Source: Oscillospiraceae bacterium (GTDB taxonomy: Bacteria; Bacillota; Clostridia; Oscillospirales; Oscillospiraceae). Taken from it: DNA of 64,000 bases. The notes below the pieces were generated by a model that was not told the origin of the DNA, ran no database searches, and worked only from the letters and a program-made list of their open reading frames with translations. The stretch spans positions 1 through 64,000 of the forward strand of contig JAFSEW010000038.1 in the NCBI GenBank assembly GCA_017435525.1, given 5' to 3'. The position numbers and the translations under genes were made by a program. Below are positions 30,912 to 39,137 of this stretch, one piece after another (position 1 is the stretch's first letter; the number at the start of each line of letters is the position of its first letter).

Positions 30912-31928
30912 ATGAAGAAAATCATTGCTCTGCTGCTGGCCCTGGTTCTGGTTATGAGCCTGGCTGCCTGCGGCGCAAAGGACAGCGGCGAGAAGACCAT
31001 CGCTGTCATCGCTAAGGGTGAGACCCACGCTTTCTGGCAGGCTGTTAAGGCCGGTGCAGAAGCTGCCGGTGCTGAGAAGGGCTACAAGGTCACCTTCCGC
31101 GGCCCCACTTCCGAGTCCGAGAGCGAAGTTCCCGCTCAGCGTGAAATGGTTCAGGCTGCTCTGAACGACAAGACCGTTAAGGCTATCGTTCTGGCTACCA
31201 TCGGTACCGGTTTCGCTGATGAGCTGGTCTCCGCTTACGACAAGAAGCTGCCCGTCGTCGAGTTCGACTCCGGCCTGTACTCCAACGGCGCTGACCTGAC
31301 CGAGGGCAAGGACCCCACCATCGGCATCGTTGCTACCGACAACTTCAAGGCTGGCGGCGTTGTTGCTGAGAACTTCTACGCTTACCTGAAGTCCCAGAAC
31401 CTGGCCGTTGACGGCTACAAGGTTGGTATCATTCAGCACGACTCCACCGCTACCGGTATCGACCGCGCTGGCGGCTTCAAGGCCAAGATCGAAGAGCTGG
31501 CTGCTGCTGACGGCATCACCCTGGACATCAACCTGCAGGTTAAGGCTAACAACGCCGGCGAGTACAAGCTGGGCCTGACCGCTCTGGCTGACTGGGGCGC
31601 ACAGTCCATCTTCATGACCAACGAAGGCGTTGTCAACGAAGTCTTCCCCGAAGTCTCCGACAATGCTGATGCTTACAAGAGCATCCTGTTCTGCGGTTTC
31701 GACGCTGGTACCAACCAGTACAACTGGATGAAGGACGCCGGCGCTAACTACGCTCTGCTGGTTGGCTCCGTCGCTCAGGACTCCTACAACATCGGCTATG
31801 AGGCTGTCAAGCTGGCTATCACCAAGCTGGAAGGCGGCGAAGTGGGCGACGTGGGCATCGGCGGTGCTTGGTACAACAAGGACAACATCGACGAGCTGAA
31901 GGACAAGAACGTCTTCTACATGGGCTAA
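30912..31928 (+). CDS. Sugar-binding lipoprotein of the ABC importer (RbsB type)
   Basis: Extracytoplasmic substrate receptor anchored by lipid. The 338 residues begin with a lipoprotein signal peptide with lipobox LAAC (Cys about residue 20), then a periplasmic-binding type I fold (TIAVIAKGETHAFWQAVKAG; IVLATIGTGFADELVSAYDK). Its ribosome site AGGAGGAAAC is strong and codon use is very biased, fitting the high expression usual for this component. The sugar is inferred from context to be L-fucose or a close relative; L-rhamnose or another ketose cannot be excluded. Confidence 0.93.
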   Translation: MKKIIALLLALVLVMSLAACGAKDSGEKTIAVIAKGETHAFWQAVKAGAEAAGAEKGYKVTFRGPTSESESEVPAQREMVQAALNDKTVKAIVLATIGTGFADELVSAYDKKLPVVEFDSGLYSNGADLTEGKDPTIGIVATDNFKAGGVVAENFYAYLKSQNLAVDGYKVGIIQHDSTATGIDRAGGFKAKIEELAAADGITLDINLQVKANNAGEYKLGLTALADWGAQSIFMTNEGVVNEVFPEVSDNADAYKSILFCGFDAGTNQYNWMKDAGANYALLVGSVAQDSYNIGYEAVKLAITKLEGGEVGDVGIGGAWYNKDNIDELKDKNVFYMG

Positions 31929-31967
31929 TTCGTTACATAGTAACTAAATAGCTTACGGCTGAAACCG

Positions 31968-31997
31968 ACCGGCACCACTTCGGTGGTGCCGGTTTTT
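31968..31997 (+). terminator. Intrinsic terminator after the importer genes
   Basis: ACCGGCACCAC (31968-31978) pairs with GTGGTGCCGGT (31983-31993), then TTTTC. No clear promoter is seen before the kinase gene, so partial read-through is likely. Confidence 0.85.
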
Positions 31998-32076
31998 CGG
32001 TATTCACGGCTGAACGGTGCGCATACAGCGTGCGCAGCCTTGAACTGTGAATGAAATTAAACAGGAGGCAGTTACC

Positions 32077-33549
32077 ATGGGTAAGGTAAGAAATCTTTTG
32101 GCATTTGACCTGGGTGCCAGCAATGGCCGCGCAATCCTGGGTCAGTTTGACGGCGAACGCATTACGATGCGTGAGCTGCACCGGTTTGAAAACAACTATA
32201 TTGAGATGAACGGTGTTTTCTACTGGGACACCCCCTACCTCTTCAATCAGCTGAAGCAGGGCCTGAACGCCTTCAAGCAGGGCCAGTTCGGTGACCTGGA
32301 TGCATTTGGCATTGATACCTGGGGTGTGGACTACGGTCTGCTGGACCGCAACGGTCATCTGGCCGGTGTGCCCCGCTCCTACCGTCTTGGCACCCAGGCA
32401 GATATTGATGCTGTGAAGGCCCAGATCCCCGCTGATGTGCTGTATCAGCGCAGCGGCATCGACACCGGCCTGACCTTCAATACCCTCTATCAGCTCTACC
32501 GCAGAAAGCGGGAGAACGATGTTGCCCTGGAAGTGGCCGACACCATGCTGCTGACTCCCGACCTGCTGGGCTATTTCCTCACCGGCGCCAAGGGCACCGA
32601 ATACACCATCGCCACCACCACACAGCTTTACAATCCCACCACCCGGAACTGGGACTGGGAGACCATCGATCAGCTGGGCCTGCCCAGAAAGATCTTTACC
32701 AAGATCGATCCCACCGGCACCATCCGCGGTTACCTGCGCAGAGAGCTCTGCGAGGAAATCGGCCTGAACCCCGCCGCATTTGTAGCCGTGGGCAGCCATG
32801 ACACCGCTTCCGCCGTTGCTGCCATTCCCGGCACCGGCAGCTTTGCCTTCTGCTCCAGCGGTACCTGGTCTTTGTTCGGTGCGGAGATGGATAAGCCTGT
32901 GCTGACCCCTGAGGCAGCCGCCATGGGCTTTTCCAATGAGGGCACCATTCAGGGTACCTACCGCCCCCTGCGTAACATCGTCGGCATGTGGATCATTCAG
33001 GAATGCCGCCGCGACTGGATCAAGAACGGCATCAACATCAGCTGGGACGGTGTTGTGCAGGAAGCACAGAAGGCAGAACCCCTGCGTTCCATCATCAATC
33101 CCGATGCCCCTGAGTTCTACGCAGGCGGCAACATGGAAAAGAAGATCCAGGACTTCTGCCGCCGCACCAATCAGCCTGTTCCCGAAACCATCGGCCAGGT
33201 TGCCCGCTGCGTCTATGAATCCCTGGCTCTGAAGTACCGCAATGCTCTGGAAGGCCTGGAAAAGATGAAGGGTGAGCGGATCGACTCGCTGAACATCGTG
33301 GGCGGCCCCATCAACAACCGGTTCCTGGATCAGCTGATCGCCGACTCTCTGGACCGCAAGGTGGTTACCGGCCCCATTGAAGGCGCCGCTATGGGCAACC
33401 TGCTGACCCAGGCTATGGCTCTGGGCGACATTGCCAACCTGGACCAGCTGCGTCAGGTTGTGCGCAACTCCGAAGCTGTTACCACCTGGGAACCCCATCA
33501 CACCCAGCAGTGGGAAGAAGCATACCAGAAGTTACTTACACTGTTATAA
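32077..33549 (+). CDS. FGGY-family carbohydrate kinase, rhamnulokinase type
   Basis: A 490-residue ATP-dependent sugar kinase. The N-terminal phosphate loop is LAFDLGASNGRAILGQF, followed by GIDTWGVDYGLLDRNG and, in the C-terminal lobe, SGTWSLFGAEMD and NIVGGPINNRFLDQLIAD. These are hallmarks of the RhaB branch (ketose C1 phosphorylation). With fucI and fucA near, it probably phosphorylates L-fuculose to L-fuculose 1-phosphate; L-rhamnulose is the alternative. Start ATG 32077 with GGAGG at 32064-32068; the frame from 32047 lacks a site. First gene of a kinase, SDR, PHP, zinc-dehydrogenase operon. Confidence 0.9.
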   Translation: MGKVRNLLAFDLGASNGRAILGQFDGERITMRELHRFENNYIEMNGVFYWDTPYLFNQLKQGLNAFKQGQFGDLDAFGIDTWGVDYGLLDRNGHLAGVPRSYRLGTQADIDAVKAQIPADVLYQRSGIDTGLTFNTLYQLYRRKRENDVALEVADTMLLTPDLLGYFLTGAKGTEYTIATTTQLYNPTTRNWDWETIDQLGLPRKIFTKIDPTGTIRGYLRRELCEEIGLNPAAFVAVGSHDTASAVAAIPGTGSFAFCSSGTWSLFGAEMDKPVLTPEAAAMGFSNEGTIQGTYRPLRNIVGMWIIQECRRDWIKNGINISWDGVVQEAQKAEPLRSIINPDAPEFYAGGNMEKKIQDFCRRTNQPVPETIGQVARCVYESLALKYRNALEGLEKMKGERIDSLNIVGGPINNRFLDQLIADSLDRKVVTGPIEGAAMGNLLTQAMALGDIANLDQLRQVVRNSEAVTTWEPHHTQQWEEAYQKLLTLL

Positions 33550-33568
33550 TAAAAAAGGAGAAATGATC

Positions 33569-34447
33569 ATGAGCGTAGATATGACCAAGTGGCAGGAAAT
33601 TGCCAAGGAAAAGGTACACTGCAGACCCGCCGGTACCGGCCGTCTGGCAGGTAAGGTCACCATCGTTACCGGTGCTGCCCAGGGCTTCGGCAAGGGCATC
33701 GCAGAAGAGCTGTATAACGAGGGCGCAACCATCATCATTGCTGATATGAACCAGGCTCTGGCTGAGCAGGTTGCCGCCGAAATGGGCGAGCGCGCCTGTG
33801 CTATCCCCGTGAATGTCTCCAACGAGGAGAGCGTTGCCAATCTGGTGGCACAGACTGTTGAAAAGTTCGGCGGCCTGGACATCATGGTTGCCAATGCCGG
33901 CGTTGTCCGCTCCGGCCCCATCGCCACCTTCGAGCAGAAGGACTTCGAGTTCGTCACCGCCATCAACTACACCGGCCTGTTCCTCTGCGCTAAGTACGCT
34001 TCCATCATCATGCAGGCTCAGTACGAGGCTGATCCCACCGGCTACTACGATATCGTGGCGATCTCCTCCAAGTCCGGTCTGGAAGGCTCCAACAAGAACT
34101 TTGCATACGCCGGCTCCAAGTTCGGTGCCATTGGTCTGGTGCAGTCCTGGGCTCTGGAACTGTGCGCTTACAACATCAAGGTCAACGCTGTCTGCCCCGG
34201 CAACTACCTGGACGGTCCCCTGTGGAGCGACCCCGTGAGAGGCCTGTTTGTGCAGTATCTGGAAGCCGGTAAGGTTCCCGGTGCCAAGACCGTTGCCGAT
34301 GTCCGCCGCTTCTACGAGGCCAAGGTACCCATGAACAAGGGCTGCATGCCCATCGACGTGGCTCGCGCCGTTATGTACTGCGTGGAGCAGAAGTACGAGA
34401 CCGGTCAGGCAATCCCTGTCACCGGCGGTCAGGTCATGCTGAACTAA
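33569..34447 (+). CDS. SDR family oxidoreductase, sorbitol-6-phosphate dehydrogenase-like
   Basis: A 292-residue NAD(P)-dependent short-chain dehydrogenase with an N-terminal extension of about 27 residues before the Rossmann fold. Motifs: TGAAQGFGKG (cofactor loop, residues 34-43), VANAGVV (107-113), active-site S166/S167 (VAISSKSG) and Y180-x3-K184 (YAGSKFG). The overall pattern recalls SrlD-type sorbitol-6-phosphate 2-dehydrogenases, but substrate cannot be read from sequence. GGAG at 33557-33560 fits ATG 33569 (8 nt) better than ATG 33563 (2 nt). It is 10 nt before the PHP gene. Confidence 0.85.
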   Translation: MSVDMTKWQEIAKEKVHCRPAGTGRLAGKVTIVTGAAQGFGKGIAEELYNEGATIIIADMNQALAEQVAAEMGERACAIPVNVSNEESVANLVAQTVEKFGGLDIMVANAGVVRSGPIATFEQKDFEFVTAINYTGLFLCAKYASIIMQAQYEADPTGYYDIVAISSKSGLEGSNKNFAYAGSKFGAIGLVQSWALELCAYNIKVNAVCPGNYLDGPLWSDPVRGLFVQYLEAGKVPGAKTVADVRRFYEAKVPMNKGCMPIDVARAVMYCVEQKYETGQAIPVTGGQVMLN

Positions 34448-34457
34448 GAGGTGCAGT

Positions 34458-35609
34458 ATGATCGACATTCAGATTCTGAATCTGCTGAATGCCCCCACCA
34501 AGGAGGAGCGCCTGGCAAACTTAGCAAAGATCCTGCCGGACACCCAGTTCCCTCCCATGGTGCCGGAGTATATCAATAACCACATCCACACCACCTATTC
34601 CTTCTCTCCCTACTCTCCCACCGCAGCGGTGTATGCCGCACGGATGGAGGGCCTGTGCACCGCCGGTATCATCGACCATGATTCCATCTCCGGTGCCAAG
34701 GAGTTCCTGGAGGCTGCCAAGCAGGTAGATATGCCTGTGACCATCGGCATGGAAGCCCGTGTTTCCATGGACGGCACCCGCCTGGAAGGCCGCCGTACCA
34801 ACAACCCCGATCAGGTGGGCGTTTCTTACATGACCATCCAGTCTGTTCCCCACGATAAGATCGATGTGCTGACTGAGTTCTTCAAGCCCTATCAGGCTGC
34901 CCGTCATGCCCGGAACCGGAAGATGATTGAAAAAATCAATGCTCTGGTTGGCGTGGAACTGGACTACGACCGGGATGTGCTGCCCCTGTCCATGGCAGCG
35001 GAGAACGGCGGTGTTACCGAGCGGCATCTGATGTACGCCCTGGCCATCGAGCTTACGAAGCAGGTGGGCAAGGGTCAGCCCATGATCGATAAGCTGGCTT
35101 CTCTGGGCATGAGCCTGTCTGAAAAGCAGAAGCAGCTGCTGCTGGATACCGAGTATCCCTTCTATGAGTATGATGTGCTGGGTATGCTGAAGGGCACCTT
35201 CGTTCCCCAGATCTTCATTGATGCCACCGACGAATGCCCCAAGCTCGCTGACATGGTAAAGCTCTGCGCCGATGTGGATGCTTGCCTGTGCTACGCTTAC
35301 CTGGGCGATGTGGGCGACAGCGTTACCGGCGACAAGAAGGCCCAGAAGTTTGAAGACGACTATCTGGACGATGTGTTCGAGTGCCTGAAAGAAGAAGGCG
35401 TCAAGGCCGTTACCTACATGCCCACCCGGAACACGCCTGCCCAGCTGGAGCGCCTGAGAGGCCTGTGCGATGCCTATGGCATGTTCCAGATCTCCGGTGA
35501 AGATATCAATACCCCCCGCCAGAGCTTCGTGATCAAGGCCATGGAGAACCCCATGTTCAAGAACCTGATCGACGCTACCTGGAAGCTCATCGAACACGAA
35601 AACAACTGA
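34458..35609 (+). CDS. PHP-domain metal-dependent hydrolase
   Basis: A 383-residue protein with PHP-type metal-binding motifs: NNHIHTTYSFSPYSPT near residue 40 (HxH), GIIDHDSISG near 72 (xDHD) and GMEARVS near 98. Further metal ligands are probably in the C-terminal part (ISGEDINTPRQSF). PHP enzymes hydrolyse phosphate esters (histidinol phosphatase, nucleoside and sugar phosphatases), so a sugar-phosphate phosphatase is likely but unproven. Longer than simple PHP phosphatases, with a roughly 150-residue helical insertion. Flanked closely by the SDR and zinc-dehydrogenase genes, so part of the same pathway. Confidence 0.82.
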   Translation: MIDIQILNLLNAPTKEERLANLAKILPDTQFPPMVPEYINNHIHTTYSFSPYSPTAAVYAARMEGLCTAGIIDHDSISGAKEFLEAAKQVDMPVTIGMEARVSMDGTRLEGRRTNNPDQVGVSYMTIQSVPHDKIDVLTEFFKPYQAARHARNRKMIEKINALVGVELDYDRDVLPLSMAAENGGVTERHLMYALAIELTKQVGKGQPMIDKLASLGMSLSEKQKQLLLDTEYPFYEYDVLGMLKGTFVPQIFIDATDECPKLADMVKLCADVDACLCYAYLGDVGDSVTGDKKAQKFEDDYLDDVFECLKEEGVKAVTYMPTRNTPAQLERLRGLCDAYGMFQISGEDINTPRQSFVIKAMENPMFKNLIDATWKLIEHENN

Positions 35610-35632
35610 CTTTCCACAAGGAGGAATTTACT

Positions 35633-36892
35633 ATGATTACTAAAGCAGTCCGTATTCACGGTAAGCAGGATCTGCGCCTGGACGAAGTCCAGCTGCCCGA
35701 GATCGGCCCCGATGATGTTCGTATCCGCGTTGTGTCCGACAGCCTGTGCATGTCTTCCTACAAGGCAGCCATCGAGGGCGGCGACCACAAGCGTATTCCC
35801 GACCGCTGCGACCTGACCCCCACCATTCTGGGCCATGAGTTCTGCGGCGATATCGTGGAAGTTGGCGAGAACTGGAAGCACAAGTACAATGTTGGCGACA
35901 AGTTCGTTATCCAGCCCGCTCACTACCACAAGGGCTCCCAGATGGCTCCCGGCTACTCCTACCAGTTCTGCGGCGGCGACGCCCAGTACGGCAATGTGCC
36001 CATCGAGACTCTGCTGGAGAACTGCCTGCTGCCCTACAACTCCGATACCTACTACTACGGCTCCCTGGCTGAGCCCCTGAGCTGCGTCATCGGCACCTTC
36101 CACGCTATGTACCACACCAAGGCCGGTTCCTATGTCCATGAGATGGGCATCAAGGAAGGCGGCAAGATGGCTCTGCTGGCTTCCGTGGGCCCCATGGGTC
36201 TGGCTGCTATCGACTACGCCATCCACTGCGACCGCAAGCCCAGCCTGCTGGTTGTTACCGATATCGATGAGGCTCGCCTGGAGCGCGCTGCTTCCATCTA
36301 CACCGTGGAAGATGCCAAGGCCAACGGCATTGAGCTGCACTATGTCAACACCCGCATGGAGAACGCTACCGAGTACCTGCGTGAGCTGACCGGCGGCACC
36401 GGCTACGACGATGTGGTTTGCTTCGCTCCCGTGAAGCCCGTCATCGAGCAGGCTGACGACATCCTGGGCTTCGACGGCTGCCTGAACTTCTTCGCAGGCC
36501 CCACCGACTCCAAGTTCAAGGCTCCCTTCAACTGGTACAATGTCCACTACCTGTATACCCATGTGGTTGGCACCTCCGGCGGCAACACCCACGACATGCA
36601 GGAGGCCATCGCCATGATGAATGCCGGTAAGCTGAACCCCTCCGGCCTGGTTACCCATATCGGCGGCCTGAACGCTGTTATCGACACCACGCTGAATCTG
36701 CCCAAGATTCCCGGTGGCAAGAAGCTGATCTACAACCACATCGACCTGCCTCTGACCGCTATCAGCGAGTTCGAGGAGAAGGGCAAGACCGATCCTCTGT
36801 TCGCCGAGCTGGACCGCCTGTGCAAGGAGAACAACGGCCTGTGGAACCCCGCAGCCGAGAAGTACCTGCTGGCCAACGCCAAGGCAATCTAA
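35633..36892 (+). CDS. Zinc-type alcohol dehydrogenase, L-sorbose-1-phosphate reductase-like
   Basis: A 419-residue medium-chain dehydrogenase. Catalytic zinc ligands C39 (SLCMSS), H68 and E69 (LGHEFCGDIVEVG) are present; the four-Cys structural zinc loop is not evident. The Rossmann fold lies around KMALLASVGPMGLAAIDYAI. Length and the YHKGSQMAPGYSYQFCGGDA segment recall SorE-type L-sorbose-1-phosphate reductases, in which a ketose 1-phosphate is reduced at C2 to a hexitol phosphate. AGGAGG 8 nt before the ATG. Last gene before a strong terminator. Specific substrate unknown. Confidence 0.8.
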   Translation: MITKAVRIHGKQDLRLDEVQLPEIGPDDVRIRVVSDSLCMSSYKAAIEGGDHKRIPDRCDLTPTILGHEFCGDIVEVGENWKHKYNVGDKFVIQPAHYHKGSQMAPGYSYQFCGGDAQYGNVPIETLLENCLLPYNSDTYYYGSLAEPLSCVIGTFHAMYHTKAGSYVHEMGIKEGGKMALLASVGPMGLAAIDYAIHCDRKPSLLVVTDIDEARLERAASIYTVEDAKANGIELHYVNTRMENATEYLRELTGGTGYDDVVCFAPVKPVIEQADDILGFDGCLNFFAGPTDSKFKAPFNWYNVHYLYTHVVGTSGGNTHDMQEAIAMMNAGKLNPSGLVTHIGGLNAVIDTTLNLPKIPGGKKLIYNHIDLPLTAISEFEEKGKTDPLFAELDRLCKENNGLWNPAAEKYLLANAKAI

Positions 36893-36905
36893 GTTTTTGC
36901 CAATC

Positions 36906-36940
36906 AAAAGAGCCAAGCTGCTGTGCAGCTTGGCTCTTTT
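36906..36940. terminator. Strong bidirectional terminator
   Basis: Perfect 16-bp stem, 36906-36921 with 36925-36940, TGT loop, T-run and A-run at the two ends; separates the convergent dehydrogenase and GNAT genes. Confidence 0.93.
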
Positions 36941-37406
36941 ATATATGTTTCGTCATAATTGGCAGGCCGTTGGTGCCGGTGCTGCCGTTTCTGACATAGC
37001 CACAATGACTCCAGAAGGATTCAGCCGGCCCATAGGCGGTGACATAGCATCGGGTGATCCCGTTCCGGCGCATACAGGTTTCCAGAAAGGCAACCAATGC
37101 CTTGCCATCGCCGGTGCCGCGGTATGCAGGGAGCAAACCGATCTCCACAATGGTGCCGTACCCCGGCAGCTGAGAGAAGGGAAAGGTGGGAGTGTCGGCG
37201 GCATAAAGGGCAAAGCCAGCATCCGCCCCGTCCAGAACCGCAAAGCAGCCGTGGATCTCTCCGGCGGTCACTTTCTCAAAGAGAAACCGGATGAAAGCGT
37301 CCATTTCTTCCTGGGCAGTGGCAGCATCTTCACCTTCCCGGTAATAGGCTTCGGCCAGGCGGTGGAACCGCCCGTAATCCTGTGGGGTGATTGGCCGGTA
37401 ATCCAT
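36939..37406 (-). CDS. GNAT family N-acetyltransferase
   Basis: A 155-residue acetyltransferase. The acetyl-CoA loop is in VEIGLLPAYRGTGDGKALVA (R-G-T-G-D-G variant of Q/R-x-x-G-x-G/A), followed by the C-terminal FWSHCGYVRNG. The start is the ATG at 37406 (MDYRPITPQDYGRF), with GGAGGAT upstream on the minus strand; the 18 extra codons to 37460 overlap the upstream hairpin. It follows the radical SAM gene after a hairpin. Substrate unknown. Confidence 0.85.
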   Translation of the reverse strand: MDYRPITPQDYGRFHRLAEAYYREGEDAATAQEEMDAFIRFLFEKVTAGEIHGCFAVLDGADAGFALYAADTPTFPFSQLPGYGTIVEIGLLPAYRGTGDGKALVAFLETCMRRNGITRCYVTAYGPAESFWSHCGYVRNGSTGTNGLPIMTKHI

Positions 37407-37430
37407 AGGAAATCCTCCTTTGTAAGAAAG

Positions 37431-37460
37431 TGGGCGCAGCAGAAACTCTGCTGCGCCCAC
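37431..37460 (-). terminator. Terminator-like hairpin after the radical SAM gene
   Basis: TGGGCGCAGCAGA (37431-37443) pairs with 37447-37459; on the minus strand it is followed by CTTTCTT, a moderate U-tract. Confidence 0.65.
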
Positions 37461-37464
37461 AGGG

Positions 37465-38331
37465 TTATCTGCAAAGATGCTGATTCAAATAATTCAGCAC
37501 CCGCTTTTTGTCTGCAGACCACGCCGGGGCGATGAGATCCCGCTTGTGGCCGTCGCCGGTGATCCGGTGCAGTACAATATGCTCCGGCAGAACATCCAGG
37601 CAGCACTGCAGCCAGTGGGCGTATTCTTCCAGGGTCAGGCATTGGAAGTTTCCGGCCCTGTACTCCGCTTCCAGGTCGGTGTTCCGCAGCACATGGAGCA
37701 GATGGAATTTCACACCGTCGGTACCGGCATCCACAGCGGCTTGTGTTGTCTGCACAGCCATTTCCGGCGTTTCTCCCGGAAGCCCCAGAATGATATGGGT
37801 GACCACGTTGAGCCCGGCGGCCTTCAGTCGCTTTACGGCGTCAATATACACCGGTGCGCAGTAGCCTCTGCGGATGTATTGGGCAGTAGATTCGTGGATG
37901 GTCTGCAGCCCCAGCTCTACATATACCGGCTTTTCCCGGTTCAGTCGATCCAAAAGCGCAACCACATCCGGCCCAAGGCAGTCAGGGCGGGTGCCGATGG
38001 CCAGCGCCACAATGTCATCAGGTGCCATGGCTTCCCGGTAAAGGGCTTCCAGGCGATCTACAGAGCCGTAGGTGCCGGTGAAGGACTGGAAATAGGCAAT
38101 GTACCTGCCGTCCTTGATTTTGGCGGATACCCGGGCCTTGGCAGCTTCCAGCTGGTGGGCTACCGATGTATGGCAGCTCTCCGCAAATTCGCCGCCGCCA
38201 TAAGCGGAGCAGAAAATGCAGCCCCGCTTATCCAGGGTGCCGTCCCGGTTGGGGCAGGTGAAGCCGCCGTCCAGGGAAAGTTTATACACCTTGCAGCCGA
38301 AGCGGCTGCGGTAATGCTCGTTCAGGGTCAT
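37465..38331 (-). CDS. Radical SAM protein, TIGR01212/YhcC family
   Basis: A 288-residue radical S-adenosylmethionine protein. The cluster cysteines C26, C38 and C41 (FTCPNRDGTLDKRGCIFC) have the C-x11-C-x2-C spacing of the YhcC family rather than the common C-x3-C-x2-C. Elp3-like segments follow: YVELGLQTIHESTAQYIRRG and THIILGLPGETPEMA. The exact reaction of the family was not recalled with confidence. It overlaps the GDPD gene by 4 nt, so it belongs to the MFS-GDPD-radical SAM operon. Confidence 0.9.
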   Translation of the reverse strand: MTLNEHYRSRFGCKVYKLSLDGGFTCPNRDGTLDKRGCIFCSAYGGGEFAESCHTSVAHQLEAAKARVSAKIKDGRYIAYFQSFTGTYGSVDRLEALYREAMAPDDIVALAIGTRPDCLGPDVVALLDRLNREKPVYVELGLQTIHESTAQYIRRGYCAPVYIDAVKRLKAAGLNVVTHIILGLPGETPEMAVQTTQAAVDAGTDGVKFHLLHVLRNTDLEAEYRAGNFQCLTLEEYAHWLQCCLDVLPEHIVLHRITGDGHKRDLIAPAWSADKKRVLNYLNQHLCR

Positions 38332-39134
38332 GGCCGGAAGCCTTCAAAGATGGGCAGCCAGCCTTCTTTTACCGCGGCATCAAAATCCGCCTTGGATTTC
38401 AATGTCCAGGTAACTCCCTGAACACCCCAGATTTTCCGTACCAGGAAATTGCCCAGGGTCTTCCGGTCGGCAAATTTATAGGCCACAAAATCCGGGTGGA
38501 TCAGGAAATTGCCCATCTGGTGGGTGATGCCGAATTTCAGCACAGGGTGCAGAGGATTGGCTTTGGCAGCCATGAAATTCTCTGCCAGCTGCCCTCGGAT
38601 AATGTCCGGCCGGTGGAGCCGCAGCCAGCGGATACACCGGGGATCAAAGGATTCCATACACCAGGGGCCTTCATAGCCCTCCATGGCTTGACAGGCGGCT
38701 TCACACAGGGCGGCATGATTGCCGTCGATGGCTTTCAGCTCAATGATCAGGGGGGCTTTTCCCGCATAGAGTGCCAGAACATCCCGGAAGTTGGGGATGG
38801 TTTCTGCGGTGCCTTCCAGGGGGTAGTTGGCCAGCTGATGGGCGGTGAGATCTTCAATCTTGCCGTCGCAGCCGGTGGTGCGCACAAGGGCATGGTCGTG
38901 GATCACAGCCAGAGAACCGTCTTTCAGCAGGTGCACATCCAGCTCAATGCCGTAGCCGGCTTCCAGCGCTGCCCGGAAGGCAGCCATGCTGTTTTCCGGG
39001 ATGCCGTCGCCGTGGAGACCCCGGTGGGCATAGGCCCAGCCCCGGAGTGCTTCCAGACCCGGATGACCCTTGCGGCCCCGGACAAGCAGCGTGTAGAGCA
39101 GCAGAAGGATCAGAATTGCCATAATCAGTTCCAT
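38328..39134 (-). CDS. Glycerophosphodiester phosphodiesterase, membrane-tethered
   Basis: A 268-residue GDPD that hydrolyses glycerophosphodiesters to glycerol 3-phosphate and an alcohol. An N-terminal helix (about 1-16) tethers it. The TIM-barrel catalytic motifs are complete: AHRGLHGDGIPENSMAAF (His-Arg and Glu-Asn), GIELDVHLLKDG (ExD metal ligands) and VIHDHAL (catalytic His). It starts 3 nt after the MFS gene and overlaps the radical SAM gene by 4 nt. Confidence 0.92.
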   Translation of the reverse strand: MELIMAILILLLLYTLLVRGRKGHPGLEALRGWAYAHRGLHGDGIPENSMAAFRAALEAGYGIELDVHLLKDGSLAVIHDHALVRTTGCDGKIEDLTAHQLANYPLEGTAETIPNFRDVLALYAGKAPLIIELKAIDGNHAALCEAACQAMEGYEGPWCMESFDPRCIRWLRLHRPDIIRGQLAENFMAAKANPLHPVLKFGITHQMGNFLIHPDFVAYKFADRKTLGNFLVRKIWGVQGVTWTLKSKADFDAAVKEGWLPIFEGFRP

Positions 39135-39137
39135 AAA

